Assembly: GCA_024277695.1 (NCBI GenBank)
Contig: JAJRUR010000213.1
Coordinates: forward strand, 1-6,079
Reading direction: 5' to 3'
DNA length: 6,079 nt
From: Bacteroidota bacterium
Lineage (GTDB): Bacteria; Bacteroidota; Bacteroidia; Chitinophagales; Saprospiraceae
Positions within the stretch are counted from its first letter, which is position 1. The number at the start of each line of letters is the position of its first letter. A program made the translations under genes and the position numbers. Of this stretch, positions 1 to 6,079 are shown in pieces. The notes beneath the pieces were generated by a model. That model did not search any database and was not told the DNA's origin. It was given only the letters and a program-made list of their open reading frames with translations.

Positions 1-579
1 GGCTGTACTTTTGAGACTATGTTTGATGTCCAAGCAGCTACTGAACTGACCTTAGAACCCATTGAAGATATAACGATCTCTAGCGGTGACTCGGTATTGA
101 TTAGTCTTGTGATCAATCGAGATACGAGTGCGTTAAACTTAATTGATTGGTTTGGGGCATCGTCTTGTAGAAAATGCACGGAGATATGGCTCAGTCCGGA
201 GCTAACAACTAACTATGCTGTAAGGGTCGTGGATAAGAGTGGATGTGAGCAAACTATCAGTTTCAAAATTATTGTGGATAAGAATAATGGAGTGTACTTC
301 CCCAATGTTTTTATGCCCAATAAGGCAACGGATGATCGCAATCAAGTATTTAGAATATATGGGACGGACGAACTCGAAATGGTCCAAAGCTTGGCTATCT
401 ATGATCGGTGGGGCGATTTGGTATTTAGAGGTACTAATGCAAGACCTGAGGATTTGGTATGGGATGGGACACGCTCGGGCAACATTTTACCTCCGGCGGT
501 ATATATATATGTAGCTCGCTTGCAGTTCAAAGATGGATCGACCGGACTTTATAAAGGTGATGTAACGCTGATCAGATAA
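1..579 (+). CDS. 3' part of a T9SS type B-sorted secreted surface protein
   Basis: The reading frame is open from base 1 with no stop before TAA at 577-579, which is followed at once by TGA, so this is the last ~192 residues of a longer protein. The ATG at 19 is internal: the six codons before it (GCTFET) match the end of the SprB-type repeat in the downstream paralogue. Counting from base 1, residues 1-15 finish that repeat. Residues ~17-95 form a beta-sandwich module with the pair C56-x-x-C59, a Y-A-V-R-V strand and a late GC. Residues ~97-192 are the type B T9SS sorting domain (CHU_C / gliding motility-associated C-terminal domain), with PNVF near 101, YDRWGDLV, WDG, a VYIY strand and the terminal KGDVTLIR. 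In this family the domain directs export through the outer membrane and is then removed or used for attachment. The protein's own function lies in the missing N-terminal part and cannot be told. It is a tandem paralogue of the next gene. Confidence 0.93.
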   Translation, partial: GCTFETMFDVQAATELTLEPIEDITISSGDSVLISLVINRDTSALNLIDWFGASSCRKCTEIWLSPELTTNYAVRVVDKSGCEQTISFKIIVDKNNGVYFPNVFMPNKATDDRNQVFRIYGTDELEMVQSLAIYDRWGDLVFRGTNARPEDLVWDGTRSGNILPPAVYIYVARLQFKDGSTGLYKGDVTLIR

Positions 580-680
580 TGAATTACAGGTATCGCTTTT
601 GCCTTTAGATATTAAATTAAAGAAAAAAGGGCAATTCGATAAGATATACAGTTAGAACTAAAGCATTTGGATATTTTTAA

Positions 681-708
681 TTGTACTTGTTAGAAGAAAA
701 TACATTTA
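681..708 (+). promoter_or_regulatory. candidate Bacteroidota-type promoter for the 1576-aa gene
   Basis: TTG at 681-683 is followed after 17 bases by TACATTTA at 701-708. The known Bacteroidota vegetative promoter is a TTG/TTTG element near -33 with TAnnTTTG near -7; the second box here matches 7 of 8 positions. It would start transcription about 35 bases before the ATG at 750. The region is very AT-rich, so chance matches are easy and this is a weak call. The two genes could instead be cotranscribed, since no convincing terminator separates them. Confidence 0.25.
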
Positions 709-720
709 ATCGAAAATAAT

Positions 721-747
721 ATTTTGAATAATTTGAGTAATTTGCAA
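721..747 (+). repeat. three imperfect 9-bp direct repeats before the start codon
   Basis: The 27 bases read as three 9-mers in register: ATTTTGAAT, AATTTGAGT and AATTTGCAA. They end two bases before the ATG at 750. They occupy the place of the ribosome binding site, where no purine-rich Shine-Dalgarno is present, as is usual in this phylum. An AT-rich unstructured leader would favour translation initiation, and the repeats could also be chance in AT-rich DNA. No function is established. Confidence 0.4.
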
Positions 748-749
748 CC

Positions 750-3700
750 ATGAAAGGACTATATATCTTTCTGATCATAAGTTTATTCTACTTGTTCTGT
801 GGAGTAATGAATGCACAACCACCTTGTAATCCTGATTCGCCGGAGCCGGAGCGTGTATGTCAGGATTTTGATCCCCCACTATGCAATTTGGGTGATATCC
901 ATGGTTATTGTGGTCGGAATCCGCCTTGTGCGATTCCCTCTTGTCCACCCGGTAGTATTGGTTGGTGCAATGGAGGATTTTCGATTGAAAATGCCGGATT
1001 TTTTCGATTCTTAGCTACAGGCTCCATTGTAGAGTTAATCCTTACCTTTTCTAACTGTGCCACAGGCTCCGGAGTACAATTGGGGGCTTATGATGATTGT
1101 AACGGAGTTTTTCTGAATCCAATTACTTGTGATGCCAATTGTTTTGGTGGCAATGGTCAGACAGGTCAACAGCGTATCCGCTTCAATGGAATAGCAGGGC
1201 GTGTCTATTCTATAATGGTAGATGGTTGTGGTGGAGATCAATGCGATTATGTCGTCAGTGTAATTAAAGGTGCCGGGGTACCGGAAGTTGGTGATTTTGA
1301 TTTGGCCACAGAGGTTATTAATGGATTGGGCATCCAAGGAGATACCTTATGTTTTGCGGCTACAGATGATGACTGCTTGACGTATTCTGTAGGACCCAGA
1401 ACCTTGGCACGAGGCTATCTATGGTATGTAGATGGCAATCTTGTAGGCGAAACAGAAGATCCTGAATTTGTATTGACAGGTGCCTCACCGCCGGGTGTAC
1501 AGCTTTGTGTAGAAGCCTGGAACGCTTGCGACACTTCCAATCTTTTATGTTCGGACATCGTCATAGCACCTCTTCCTCCGGTTGAAAAAGATACTTGCAT
1601 ATGCTGGAATGACTTTCCTGTAGAAATGTTTGGGATAAATTTTGATTTTCCGGTAACGGATTTTCCCATACCGATGGATGGAGAATGCGGTTGTGAATTT
1701 ACAACCCTTTTGACGATTGAGGCTCCTGATATTCCGGCCCCCGAACTGGTCATCAATGCCATCTGCCCCTCAGATTTAGAGCCCAACGGATATCGATACC
1801 CCGGACAGTCTGAAGCAGATTCGTCTTTTTATGGTGATACTACTAGAATCATCACCATTCCGGATGGTGCAGATCCATTTTTATGCCTACAAACTACCGG
1901 AGAACAATTAATATGTGACAAACTGGTTGAGTTGCAACTCATTGTTCTCGAAGTGAAAGGCAAAGATACCACGATAGTAATACCTTGTGGAGTAGAGAGT
2001 ATTGAGTTGGATACTACACGTTTTACTTTCTTACCCGAAGATGATGAAGGGCTCAAAATGGATTTTACTTGGTACAGAGACTCCCTGAGGGATACTCTGT
2101 TAGGACCGGATACTTTTCCTACACTCACTGTGATGGATAGTGGTTATTACTCATTGGTTGTACGTTTGTGGCATGATCCGGATGATCTGGATTCCACAGT
2201 TTGTTCATTTCAGTTTAACTGGAAAATAGAGGGGATATTTGCTCCGGATGTTACAGCTACTCCTTCGGATACGATTTGTGGTACCTTGCGTCAAGATATC
2301 TTAGGAGGACCGAATCAGACTCCCGGGTTTTGGGAGCAAGTCTCCGGTCCGGGTACTTCTACTTTTGCAGAAAATGATAGTGCTTCTACCACGGTTACCG
2401 TGAGTATCGGCGGAGTATATGTCTTTCGCTGGATCGAAAATTATTTAATTTGTCCTGACACTGCAGAAATTACCCTATATTTCAATAATTCTGACCCCGG
2501 TAGCCTACCAACAGATCTTCTTGAAGCTTGTGAAGGTGATCCTATTCAAGTCAATTATGCTACACCACCGATTTTGGATTTTGAAGATTCATTTGTCTAT
2601 GTTCTTCACAATGGTCCAGGTCCGGGTATTGGCAACATAATTTACGGTAAGAGCCATACGGGCATCTTTCCCTACCAGGTAGGATACCCCCTCAACGTAC
2701 GACTCTTTGTCAGCATAGCAGCGGGCAATTGGGTCGCTGACTCTGTAGATCTCCAAGATCCTTGTTTGGTCGTCTCCAATCTCCAACCGCTTGTTTGGTA
2801 TCAGAATCCCTATGCGCAGGCAGGACCTGATGGTCAGATCTGTGCTCGTACATTTATGTTGAGTGCTACTGCATCTATTGGAGCAGGTGCTTGGAATATA
2901 GTGTACGGCCCCGGTAATGCTAATTTTACTGTTCCAAATCAAGCTATGACAGAGGTGACTGTGGATCAGAGTGGTGTGTATGGTTTTGAGTGGTTAGAAA
3001 ATAACTCCATATGTGAGGACAGGGATACAGTCATGATTCGATTTGACAATACAGATGCCGGCGAACCACGTATAGTAGATGATACACTTTGTATTGATGA
3101 GAGTTTTGTCGTCGAGTTTTTGCCCGGTCAACAAGCCGACTTGGATCCCGAAGATGTATTAGAATATGGATTGTACACATTGTCTGATGTTTTAATAAAA
3201 CGATTCTCGGATGCTACAATTCGTTTTGATCCAAATGTGATGCAACCGAATGTTACCTATGAAATTCGCACCATAGCCGGTAACGAAGTTGGAGGACAAG
3301 TAGATCTGAATGATCCATGCTTTGACCGTTCGACCAATGCCCTACGTCTTACTTGGGAAGAATACCCCATGTTGGTTTCTTTGAGCTCTCTGGATGATCT
3401 GTGCGCAGGGGATATCGCTACTATTTTAATTTCGATCAGCGGCAATGCACCTTTTATAGTACAGCTTACAGATGGAACCAATTTTTATGATTTCAATAAT
3501 GTGCAAAATGTGGATTCATTTAAGTTTCAGCTCTTCGGACCTACGACATTTACTGTCGTGAGTATCCAAGGACAATATGGTGGCATGTGCTTGACTTCCG
3601 TCAATCAAGATATCATGATCGATGTCGAAATACCTCCGGAAGTGACAGTTCAGAAACTCTTGGACATCTGTAATAAAGATTTGCCGGGAAGAACAACATT

Positions 3701-5480
3701 TATTGATTTCAATAATTGGGTACTCGATGGCGATACAGGAGGATTTTGGACAGACCTCGACAATTCAGGAGGAGCCGGGACCTTACCCGTACTGGATTTT
3801 ACAGGAGTGACTCCGGGCACTTATCGATTTAAGTACACTACACAACTTAATTTGCTGGCTTGCATGCAGGCCATGGATACGATGTACCTGACAGTTACGG
3901 ATACATGCCCTTGTCCAATTATTCCTTTGAGACTCCTTCGTGATTTGTGCAATACAGAAGCACCATTCAATCTATTGGATCTAGAGCAAAACTTACCGGT
4001 AGATCTCTCGGATGGAGACTGGTCAGTTGTTCAAACACCTTCCGGTAATAATCCCGTTACGATCACCAATGATCGACTCAATGTTCTCCAAGCAGATACT
4101 GGTTTATACGTCATTGAGTTTAAGCTCAATAATTTTACTCCTTTGTGTCCGGATTCGGCACAATTGAGCTTCAGGGTCTTTGGTCCCCCTAATCCGGGCA
4201 ATCAAACGGAAGTGTTTACTTTCTGTCAAGGTGATGATCTTACCATAATGCTCCATGATCAGTTAGAGGGCGAAGACTTGGGGGGCATATGGCGAATCAA
4301 GGAAGCTGCCGATTTGACGGGTATTGATTTTGATGGACAAAGTGGTACCCTCCGTACAAGTAACATGGTCATCGGTACTTATATTTTTGAATATAGTGTT
4401 GGTCCAAACGGGGCTTGTCCGGTAGAATCGAGTGAGGTACGCTTAGAAGTAAACCCCAATCCCATTGCCGATCCGGGACAGACTATTGAGTTTAACTGCA
4501 ATATCCAGAGTGGGACCTTGGGTGGCGCTAATACGACGGTCGGTCCAAATATTGCTTATATCTGGTCGGTCAATGGTATAGATATACCGGGGGCAACCGA
4601 TCGATTTTTGGATATCGACTCAGTCGGTAATTATACATTGACTGTAGTCAATACGCTCACAGGCTGTACGGATGCAGCATCTGTCGTTGTAACAGCTGAC
4701 CCCACAGCACTCACCGGAGTCGAACTCGATGTACGTGATGAAACTTGCCCGGGTGAAAATGATGGTATTTTGGCGATTTTGCGTGTAAATGGTGGCGTAC
4801 CGCCTTTTAAGTTTTCCATCGATGGCTTGGGCGAAATCAGCACAACCGTTTTGACTAATCTCCAGCCGGATACATATACCCTGACCATCACGGATAGTCA
4901 AGGATGTACTTTTACGACCGATTTTACGATCAATCCATCAAATGAAATCGTCATCGAGCCCATTGGAGATCAAACAGTCCTTGAAGGAGACTCTGTGGAT
5001 GTTACAGCAATTATTAACCGGACGAGTGATCAGATCAGTCGTATTGAGTGGCTCCAAGTGAATACAACTTGTGATACTTGCACTACGATCAATATCAAAC
5101 CCGATCAGACACGAGGCTATGCAGTTCGTGTTATTGATATCAATGGATGCGAAGCCATTATTAGCTTTAAACTTATTGTGGTCAAAGATACGCGTGTCTT
5201 TATACCTAATGTATTCAGACCGGATGACGGATTAGATCAGGAGACCCGCGTGTTTAGAATATATGGTGTAGATATCGATGTCGTAGAAAAGCTCGTTATC
5301 TATAATCGATGGGGCAACCTCGTATATCAAGCTAACAATTTTGATCCTGATACAGAATATTGGGATGGTAATTTCTTGGGAAAACCTGCACCTGTAGGCG
5401 TCTATGTGTACTATACAGTTGTACGCTTTGACGATGGTTCTACAGCCGAATATAAAGGCGACGTGACCATCCTTAGGTGA
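750..5480 (+). CDS. giant secreted multi-domain T9SS type B surface protein (1576 aa)
   Basis: The ATG at 750 is the first start after an in-frame TAA at 738-740 and gives a clear signal peptide: K2, a hydrophobic core at ~4-19 and likely cleavage after A22 (MNA|Q). Modules in order: 36-174, a Cys-rich N-terminal beta domain (GYCG, FFRFLATG, DGCGGDQCDY) that I recall from Saprospiraceae secreted proteins; ~176-275, PKD-like; ~283-400, with CxC pairs at 283/285 and 313/315; ~405-495, Ig/PKD-like around W441; 498-687 and 688-873, a duplicated two-module unit; ~874-963, one beta module; ~964-1238, three related GGxW...GxYxFxY-type modules; ~1239-1318, PKD-like; ~1323-1395, an SprB repeat (C1333, DG, GGVPPF, GC1386); ~1400-1480, a module with a CxxC pair; ~1481-1576, the type B sorting domain (PNVF at 1486-1489, NRWGN at 1519-1523, WDG at 1538-1540, terminal KGDVTILR). 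No catalytic motif or transmembrane helix beyond the signal was seen. The protein is expected to pass Sec and then the T9SS to the cell surface or outside. An adhesin or structural role is inferred from architecture only. Confidence 0.96.
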   Translation: MKGLYIFLIISLFYLFCGVMNAQPPCNPDSPEPERVCQDFDPPLCNLGDIHGYCGRNPPCAIPSCPPGSIGWCNGGFSIENAGFFRFLATGSIVELILTFSNCATGSGVQLGAYDDCNGVFLNPITCDANCFGGNGQTGQQRIRFNGIAGRVYSIMVDGCGGDQCDYVVSVIKGAGVPEVGDFDLATEVINGLGIQGDTLCFAATDDDCLTYSVGPRTLARGYLWYVDGNLVGETEDPEFVLTGASPPGVQLCVEAWNACDTSNLLCSDIVIAPLPPVEKDTCICWNDFPVEMFGINFDFPVTDFPIPMDGECGCEFTTLLTIEAPDIPAPELVINAICPSDLEPNGYRYPGQSEADSSFYGDTTRIITIPDGADPFLCLQTTGEQLICDKLVELQLIVLEVKGKDTTIVIPCGVESIELDTTRFTFLPEDDEGLKMDFTWYRDSLRDTLLGPDTFPTLTVMDSGYYSLVVRLWHDPDDLDSTVCSFQFNWKIEGIFAPDVTATPSDTICGTLRQDILGGPNQTPGFWEQVSGPGTSTFAENDSASTTVTVSIGGVYVFRWIENYLICPDTAEITLYFNNSDPGSLPTDLLEACEGDPIQVNYATPPILDFEDSFVYVLHNGPGPGIGNIIYGKSHTGIFPYQVGYPLNVRLFVSIAAGNWVADSVDLQDPCLVVSNLQPLVWYQNPYAQAGPDGQICARTFMLSATASIGAGAWNIVYGPGNANFTVPNQAMTEVTVDQSGVYGFEWLENNSICEDRDTVMIRFDNTDAGEPRIVDDTLCIDESFVVEFLPGQQADLDPEDVLEYGLYTLSDVLIKRFSDATIRFDPNVMQPNVTYEIRTIAGNEVGGQVDLNDPCFDRSTNALRLTWEEYPMLVSLSSLDDLCAGDIATILISISGNAPFIVQLTDGTNFYDFNNVQNVDSFKFQLFGPTTFTVVSIQGQYGGMCLTSVNQDIMIDVEIPPEVTVQKLLDICNKDLPGRTTFIDFNNWVLDGDTGGFWTDLDNSGGAGTLPVLDFTGVTPGTYRFKYTTQLNLLACMQAMDTMYLTVTDTCPCPIIPLRLLRDLCNTEAPFNLLDLEQNLPVDLSDGDWSVVQTPSGNNPVTITNDRLNVLQADTGLYVIEFKLNNFTPLCPDSAQLSFRVFGPPNPGNQTEVFTFCQGDDLTIMLHDQLEGEDLGGIWRIKEAADLTGIDFDGQSGTLRTSNMVIGTYIFEYSVGPNGACPVESSEVRLEVNPNPIADPGQTIEFNCNIQSGTLGGANTTVGPNIAYIWSVNGIDIPGATDRFLDIDSVGNYTLTVVNTLTGCTDAASVVVTADPTALTGVELDVRDETCPGENDGILAILRVNGGVPPFKFSIDGLGEISTTVLTNLQPDTYTLTITDSQGCTFTTDFTINPSNEIVIEPIGDQTVLEGDSVDVTAIINRTSDQISRIEWLQVNTTCDTCTTINIKPDQTRGYAVRVIDINGCEAIISFKLIVVKDTRVFIPNVFRPDDGLDQETRVFRIYGVDIDVVEKLVIYNRWGNLVYQANNFDPDTEYWDGNFLGKPAPVGVYVYYTVVRFDDGSTAEYKGDVTILR
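2241..3368 (+). repeat. duplicated two-module unit inside the giant protein (2 x ~188 aa)
   Basis: Residues 498-687 and 688-873 repeat the same pair of modules. Module A in both copies shows an early Cys, GxW/AW, a GPG turn, TTVTV or TEVTV, GVYxFxW, EN, a Cys, then a (N/D)N(S/T)D(P/A)G run. Module B in both shows a Cys, an acidic DxED stretch, (S/Q)VDLxDPC and a closing LxW...P. The copies differ at many positions, so the duplication is old. Module A resembles a beta-sandwich type common in Bacteroidota T9SS proteins. Confidence 0.8.
3639..4463 (+). repeat. three tandem Ig-like modules of one family
   Basis: Residues ~964-1052, ~1057-1150 and ~1152-1238 share a layout: a first Cys (974, 1067, 1159), a short L-rich strand, GGFW / GDW / GGIW, a polar loop, then GTYRFKY / GLYVIEF / GTYIFEY, a second Cys and a closing beta strand. 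The likely fold is a small beta sandwich, possibly with one disulfide per module. A CPCP linker at 1053-1056 separates the first and second copies. Divergence is high, so boundaries are approximate. Confidence 0.7.
4716..4934 (+). repeat. single SprB-type repeat
   Basis: Residues ~1323-1395 carry the hallmarks of the SprB repeat family: ETCPGENDG near the start, GGVPPFKFSIDG in the middle, LQPDTYTLTITD and a final GC. SprB of Flavobacterium johnsoniae is a gliding adhesin carrying many of these repeats; only one is present here, just before the C-terminal CxxC module and sorting domain. The upstream paralogue enters the window at the equivalent point of its own copy. Confidence 0.85.
5190..5477 (+). 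other. type B T9SS C-terminal sorting domain of the giant protein
   Basis: Residues 1481-1576 match the gliding motility-associated C-terminal domain in order: V-F-I-P-N-V-F, VFRIYG, LVIYNRWGNLVY, YWDG, GVYVYY and DGSTAEYKGDVTILR ending at the stop codon. It lies at the extreme C-terminus, as the family requires, so the gene is complete at its 3' end. Confidence 0.95.
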
Positions 5481-5508
5481 TTTATGAAATTTTTTTAAAA
5501 AGAGCTAC

Positions 5509-5540
5509 ACACAGGGCAACGAATTTTCGTTGCCCTGTGT
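5509..5540 (+). terminator. perfect 15-bp hairpin after the giant gene, probable transcript end
   Basis: Bases 5509-5523 pair without mismatch with 5526-5540, leaving TT as loop (or 14 pairs with an ATTT loop). The stem holds a GGGC/GCCC core and starts 28 bases after the stop codon. On the + strand the downstream bases are CTTATGCG, so the U-run of a standard intrinsic terminator is missing. A T7A5 tract lies on the 5' side (5490-5501), which would give a U5 run 7 bases past the stem on the opposite strand. It may be a terminator, a 3'-end stabiliser or an attenuator before the next gene. Confidence 0.55.
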
Positions 5541-5586
5541 CTTATGCGTGTATGACAATATATTATTATTCTAAAACACTACTAGG

Positions 5587-6079
5587 ATGAAAAATCTCTT
5601 AAATTTTACCTTATTATCAGTACTCCTTTTATTTGCTGCCATTCCTCTTTCAGCACAAGAATGCGACATACGCGAAGTAACAGCAGAAGCGCAAGATTGC
5701 CAAGACGATGGCACTTTCAATGTAGTCATAGACTTTATCCACGAAAACACCAGCGACTCCTTTGCCATTGCGGGTAACGGGCATGATTATGGTACTTTTG
5801 CGTATGCAGATAAGCCGATTACCTTGCACAACTTGGATGGAGACTGTGCGACGGAATATGAGTTTATCGTTATAGATCAAGAGGATAGGACATGTAGTGG
5901 AGACACGGGATTAGGAGTAGTGTGTTGTGATGGAGGAGGCGAATGTGCTATCACCAATCTGACCGTAGTGGTAGGCGAATGTGCGGATGACGGTACCTAT
6001 AGTATAACAATTGATTTTGATGTAGAAAACGAAACTTCCGACAGTTATGATGTCTGGGTCAATAACGAATATGAGGGTA
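5587..6079 (+). CDS. 5' part of a secreted Cys/Asp-rich repeat protein
   Basis: The ATG at 5587 is preceded by an in-frame TAA at 5572-5574, and the frame stays open to the window edge, giving 164 codons of a longer gene. Residues 1-23 are a signal peptide (MKNLL, then a hydrophobic stretch ending PLSA|QE), so the product is exported by Sec. From C26 the mature part consists of a repeat of ~94 residues (26-119) and the start of a second copy (120 on). Shared positions include C-x-I, a T five to six residues on, C-x-D-D-G-T-F/Y, I-D-F, E-N and T-S-D-S-F/Y. Cysteines at 26, 38, 87, 103, 113 and 114 suggest disulfides outside the cytoplasm. I do not recognise a named family; I recall similar repeats in Saprospiraceae secreted proteins. 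A T9SS sorting signal would lie beyond the edge, so T9SS export is only inferred from the neighbours. No clear Shine-Dalgarno is present: the AGG touching the ATG is too close. Confidence 0.88.
   Translation, partial: MKNLLNFTLLSVLLLFAAIPLSAQECDIREVTAEAQDCQDDGTFNVVIDFIHENTSDSFAIAGNGHDYGTFAYADKPITLHNLDGDCATEYEFIVIDQEDRTCSGDTGLGVVCCDGGGECAITNLTVVVGECADDGTYSITIDFDVENETSDSYDVWVNNEYEG
5662..6079 (+). repeat. ~94-aa repeat in the third protein, second copy cut by the edge
   Basis: The first copy covers 5662-5943 and the second begins at 5944. In protein the copies share CxI, CxDDGT(F/Y), IDF, EN and TSDS(F/Y), with one single-residue gap after EN. At DNA level they have diverged, so the match is visible only in translation. 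Confidence 0.75.

Noticed and set aside
19..21. ATG as a start codon of the first gene
   Set aside because: The frame is open to base 1, and the codons before this ATG match the end of the SprB repeat in the paralogue. There is no signal peptide, so it is an internal methionine.
500..510. TA dinucleotide run (TATATATATAT) as a phase-variable slippage site
   Set aside because: Only about five units, and they encode the VYIYV strand expected at this place in the sorting domain. The short tract is explained by codon choice.
750..815. Lipoprotein signal in the giant protein (C17 in FYLFCG)
   Set aside because: The residue before the Cys is Phe, which does not fit a lipobox, and a better signal peptidase I site (MNA|Q) follows at residue 22.
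1035..4901. Several antisense open frames of 74-123 codons inside the giant gene (for example 1415-1786 and 2589-2942)
   Set aside because: They lie wholly opposite a long gene with clear domains, have no recognisable motifs or signals, and are the usual by-products of coding sequence composition.
5571..5880. Two antisense open frames opposite the start of the third gene
   Set aside because: The + strand frame here has a signal peptide and repeats that continue to the edge, so the antisense frames are shadows.
1..6079. CRISPR arrays, tRNA/rRNA genes, insertion sequences, attachment sites, defence genes
   Set aside because: I saw no regular spaced repeats, no transposase or integrase motifs, no cloverleaf-like sequence and no nuclease, helicase or toxin motif. 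Nearly all of the window is coding for secreted proteins.

Overview
The window looks like chromosomal DNA from a Bacteroidota bacterium, most probably of the Saprospiria (Saprospiraceae-like) group. The main reason is that the two leftmost genes end in the C-terminal sorting domain of the type IX secretion system (T9SS; type B, 'gliding motility-associated C-terminal domain', CHU_C family), which is confined to this phylum. Other supports are the SprB-type repeat, chains of beta-sandwich/PKD-like modules, start codons without a Shine-Dalgarno sequence, and moderate-to-low GC. The Saprospiria placement is weaker: it rests on my memory of similar N-terminal modules in that group.

Layout, all on the + strand: (1) 1-579, the 3' end of a gene for a large secreted T9SS type B protein whose start lies upstream. 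(2) 580-749, an AT-rich gap with a possible Bacteroidota-type promoter and three imperfect 9-bp repeats just before the next start. (3) 750-5480, a complete 1576-residue secreted multi-domain protein with an N-terminal signal peptide, many tandem beta-sandwich modules, one SprB repeat and a type B sorting domain. (4) 5481-5586, a gap holding a perfect 15-bp inverted repeat. (5) 5587-6079, the 5' end of a third secreted protein built from about 94-residue Cys/Asp-rich repeats, which runs off the right edge.

The first two genes are tandem paralogues. Over their last ~192 residues they align with only two one-residue gaps and about 45% identity by hand count. The three genes would act together only in the sense that all encode exported proteins. 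The two type B proteins are expected to cross the outer membrane through the T9SS and be displayed on the surface or released; adhesion or matrix contact is the usual guess for such architectures. No enzyme domain, regulator, RNA gene, mobile element or CRISPR array was found. I see no sign of a defence system or other novel multi-gene system. The most unusual elements are the internal duplications in the giant protein and the repeat family in the third gene.
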